Shown here piece by piece: positions 5,154 through 6,257 of a stretch of DNA of 6,257 bases. The notes below the pieces were generated by a model. That model made no database searches. It saw only the letters and a program-made list of their open reading frames with translations, and was not told where the DNA came from. Each line of letters opens with the position of its first letter. Position 1 is the first letter of the stretch. The position numbers were made by a program, and so were the translations under genes. Origin of the DNA: Bacteroidales bacterium (lineage in GTDB: Bacteria; Bacteroidota; Bacteroidia; Bacteroidales; UBA3824). The stretch spans positions 1 to 6,257 of the forward strand of contig JAFXMJ010000392.1 in assembly GCA_017530465.1 (NCBI GenBank), written 5' to 3'.

Positions 5154-5161
5154 TAAATTTG
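5154..5161 (+). promoter_or_regulatory. -7 element of the two-helix membrane protein gene promoter
   Basis: TAAATTTG (5154-5161) fully matches TAnnTTTG and lies 30 bases before the ATG at 5192. The -33 position (about 5130-5134) reads CTAAA and shows no TTTG. It faces away from, and interlocks with, the opposite-strand promoter at 5122-5129. Confidence 0.55.
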
Positions 5162-5191
5162 GATTGTTATTTGCTGACACATTTAATAATA

Positions 5192-5680
5192 ATGGCTACA
5201 TTGGACGATATTCAGAAATCCTTGGAAGACAATCGCCAGAGGATTTACAAGAAAGACTACACGTTTTTCAACATTGAGTACATCGCTACACTTGCAAAGG
5301 CGAGCATCCGAGAGGGGTGCAATTGCCGCGAATGTTGTGCCAATACAGAAAAACTCGCGCTCCTTGCATCCGGCTACCCCGAGCTAATCAATTCGGGCGA
5401 AGAGGGCAAGCGCAGCCTTGAAGACAGTATGGACAATATCACCAAACACCTTGCAAGTGAGCACGGATATGCGCGTGCCGGATGGTATAGGGCGTTGTAT
5501 TCGCTCGTTGGTATGGGCGCGGGGCTTGTGGTGGCGTTGATTGCAGTATTGCTGATGGGCGACCGTCTCGCAAATCCCAAGGTGGTGTTCCTCGCAGTGC
5601 TATTTGTGGCGATATTTGCGGGGTACGTGGTAGGCAGCCGCAAAGATACGACTTTTAAACAAAATCATAAAAATCTGTAA
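5192..5680 (+). CDS. Small membrane protein with cysteine cluster and two C-terminal helices, unknown function
   Basis: A 162-residue protein with no signal peptide. The N-terminal 95 or so residues are hydrophilic and helical, and contain C43-N-C45-R-E-C48-C49 followed by NTEKLALLASGYPELI. H86 and H91 come later in the same domain. Two hydrophobic segments follow, about residues 102-122 and 130-148, joined by a short loop (GDRLANPK). The tail, SRKDTTFKQNHKNL, is basic. The likely topology is a helical hairpin in the inner membrane with both ends in the cytoplasm. The clustered cysteines suggest metal or redox chemistry, which is inference only. I do not recognise a named family. ATG 5192 is chosen because the upstream TTG of the same frame (5159) overlaps the -7 box. 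No terminator is visible after the stop codon. Confidence 0.85.
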   Translation: MATLDDIQKSLEDNRQRIYKKDYTFFNIEYIATLAKASIREGCNCRECCANTEKLALLASGYPELINSGEEGKRSLEDSMDNITKHLASEHGYARAGWYRALYSLVGMGAGLVVALIAVLLMGDRLANPKVVFLAVLFVAIFAGYVVGSRKDTTFKQNHKNL

Positions 5681-5695
5681 AATTGCCCATACTGG

Positions 5696-5726
5696 TTTGA
5701 AGTCATTGCATTTTTTAATAAATTTG
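5696..5726 (+). promoter_or_regulatory. Promoter for the OmpA-associated-type lipoprotein gene
   Basis: A perfect -33 TTTG (5696-5699), 19 bases of spacer and a perfect -7 TAAATTTG (5719-5726) make the cleanest Bacteroidota promoter in the window. The leader is about 30 bases and A-rich (AAACACAAATAG), with no Shine-Dalgarno sequence before the ATG at 5765. Confidence 0.75.
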
Positions 5727-5764
5727 CACAAATAATAACAATTAAACACAAATAGTAGTAAATT

Positions 5765-6257
5765 ATGAAGAAAAATACAGTTAATTACCTGGCTCTGATG
5801 TTGGCGACGGCGTTTCTTGCGTCGGGCTGCAACGGCCTCAAAAAAATGGCGGCAAACTCTGACCTCGTTCAGAGGAGCATCACTCCCAGTCCGTTGGAGA
5901 TGCACGCCGGAAGGGTGCCGGTATCAATTACCGTAACCTTCCCGCCAAAGTATTTTGACAAGAAGGCATACTTGGTCTGCACCCCAACACTCAAATCCGA
6001 CAATTTCGGCGACGAAATCAAGATGAAGAACGCCACCCTCCAAGGTTCGGCGATCAAGGACAACAACACCACCATCGACTATAAGACCGGCGGCACTTAT
6101 ACTTATAAGGACACAATCGACTATTCTGACCATTTCAGGAGTTCTGACCTCGTCCTCAATATGAAGGCCACCAAGGGCACTAAGACCGAGACTGTCTGCG
6201 ACATCAAGATTGGCGACGGTGTCAATGTAACCCCGTTGCTCGTTCAGGAGGGCATCC
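5765..6257 (+). CDS. Lipoprotein resembling the N-terminus of Bacteroidales OmpA-family proteins (partial, 3' end outside window)
   Basis: The frame opens at ATG 5765 and is still open at the window edge after 164 codons. Residues 1-22 are a lipoprotein signal: KK, a hydrophobic core and L-A-S-G-C with C22 as the lipidated cysteine. The -3 residue of this lipobox is Ala rather than Leu. The mature part has features I associate with Bacteroidales lipoproteins that carry a C-terminal OmpA or repeat domain: a TPSPLEMHAGRVPVSI segment (40-55), FPPKYFDKKAYL (59-70), and the pattern NNTTIDYKTGGTYTY (100-114). If so, the missing C-terminus may contain a peptidoglycan-binding OmpA domain, and the protein would sit in the outer membrane. 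The full length cannot be judged. The gene and lipoprotein nature are firm; the family link is moderate and from memory of the motif. Confidence 0.82.
   Translation, partial: MKKNTVNYLALMLATAFLASGCNGLKKMAANSDLVQRSITPSPLEMHAGRVPVSITVTFPPKYFDKKAYLVCTPTLKSDNFGDEIKMKNATLQGSAIKDNNTTIDYKTGGTYTYKDTIDYSDHFRSSDLVLNMKATKGTKTETVCDIKIGDGVNVTPLLVQEGI

Overview
The window looks like a chromosomal segment from a gut-type member of the order Bacteroidales (phylum Bacteroidota). Three things suggest this. The promoters read TTTG, about 19-20 bases, then TAnnTTTG, which is the Bacteroidota sigma factor signature. Leaders before start codons are A-rich and lack Shine-Dalgarno sequences. The proteins are of types common in this order: a FISUMP-like C-terminus, a PD-(D/E)XK 'putative transposase' protein, an OmpA-associated lipoprotein N-terminus and several small lipoproteins. 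I cannot name a genus; a Muribaculaceae-like organism is only a guess.

Layout from left to right. Positions 3-176 hold the last 57 codons of a secreted FISUMP-like protein, followed by a strong intrinsic terminator (236-283). The T-run of that terminator runs into the promoter of a complete PD-(D/E)XK nuclease-family gene (345-1238, +). A bidirectional terminator (1239-1277) separates it from a convergent SPFH/band-7 membrane protein gene (2239-1316, -). Upstream of that on the same strand is pncB, nicotinate phosphoribosyltransferase (3525-2368, -). It has its own terminator, and the SPFH gene has its own promoter, so the two are separate transcription units. An AT-rich divergent intergenic region with tandem repeats (3526-3699) lies between pncB and a small lipoprotein gene (3700-4290, +). 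That gene meets a PhnP-like metallo-beta-lactamase-fold hydrolase gene (5055-4291, -) stop codon to stop codon. A second divergent region (5056-5191) leads to a small two-helix membrane protein with a cysteine cluster (5192-5680, +). The window ends inside a second lipoprotein gene (5765 to beyond the end, +), which resembles the N-terminus of Bacteroidales OmpA-family lipoproteins.

The genes do not form one pathway. Nearly every gene has its own promoter, and this looks like ordinary core or housekeeping chromosome (NAD salvage, membrane quality control, a metallohydrolase, envelope lipoproteins) with one accessory-type nuclease gene. I see no clear new multi-gene system. The points most worth a second look are the 21-base-spaced direct repeats upstream of the first lipoprotein, a possible internal start in the nuclease gene, a lipobox in the SPFH protein, and the interlocked divergent promoters at 5122-5161.
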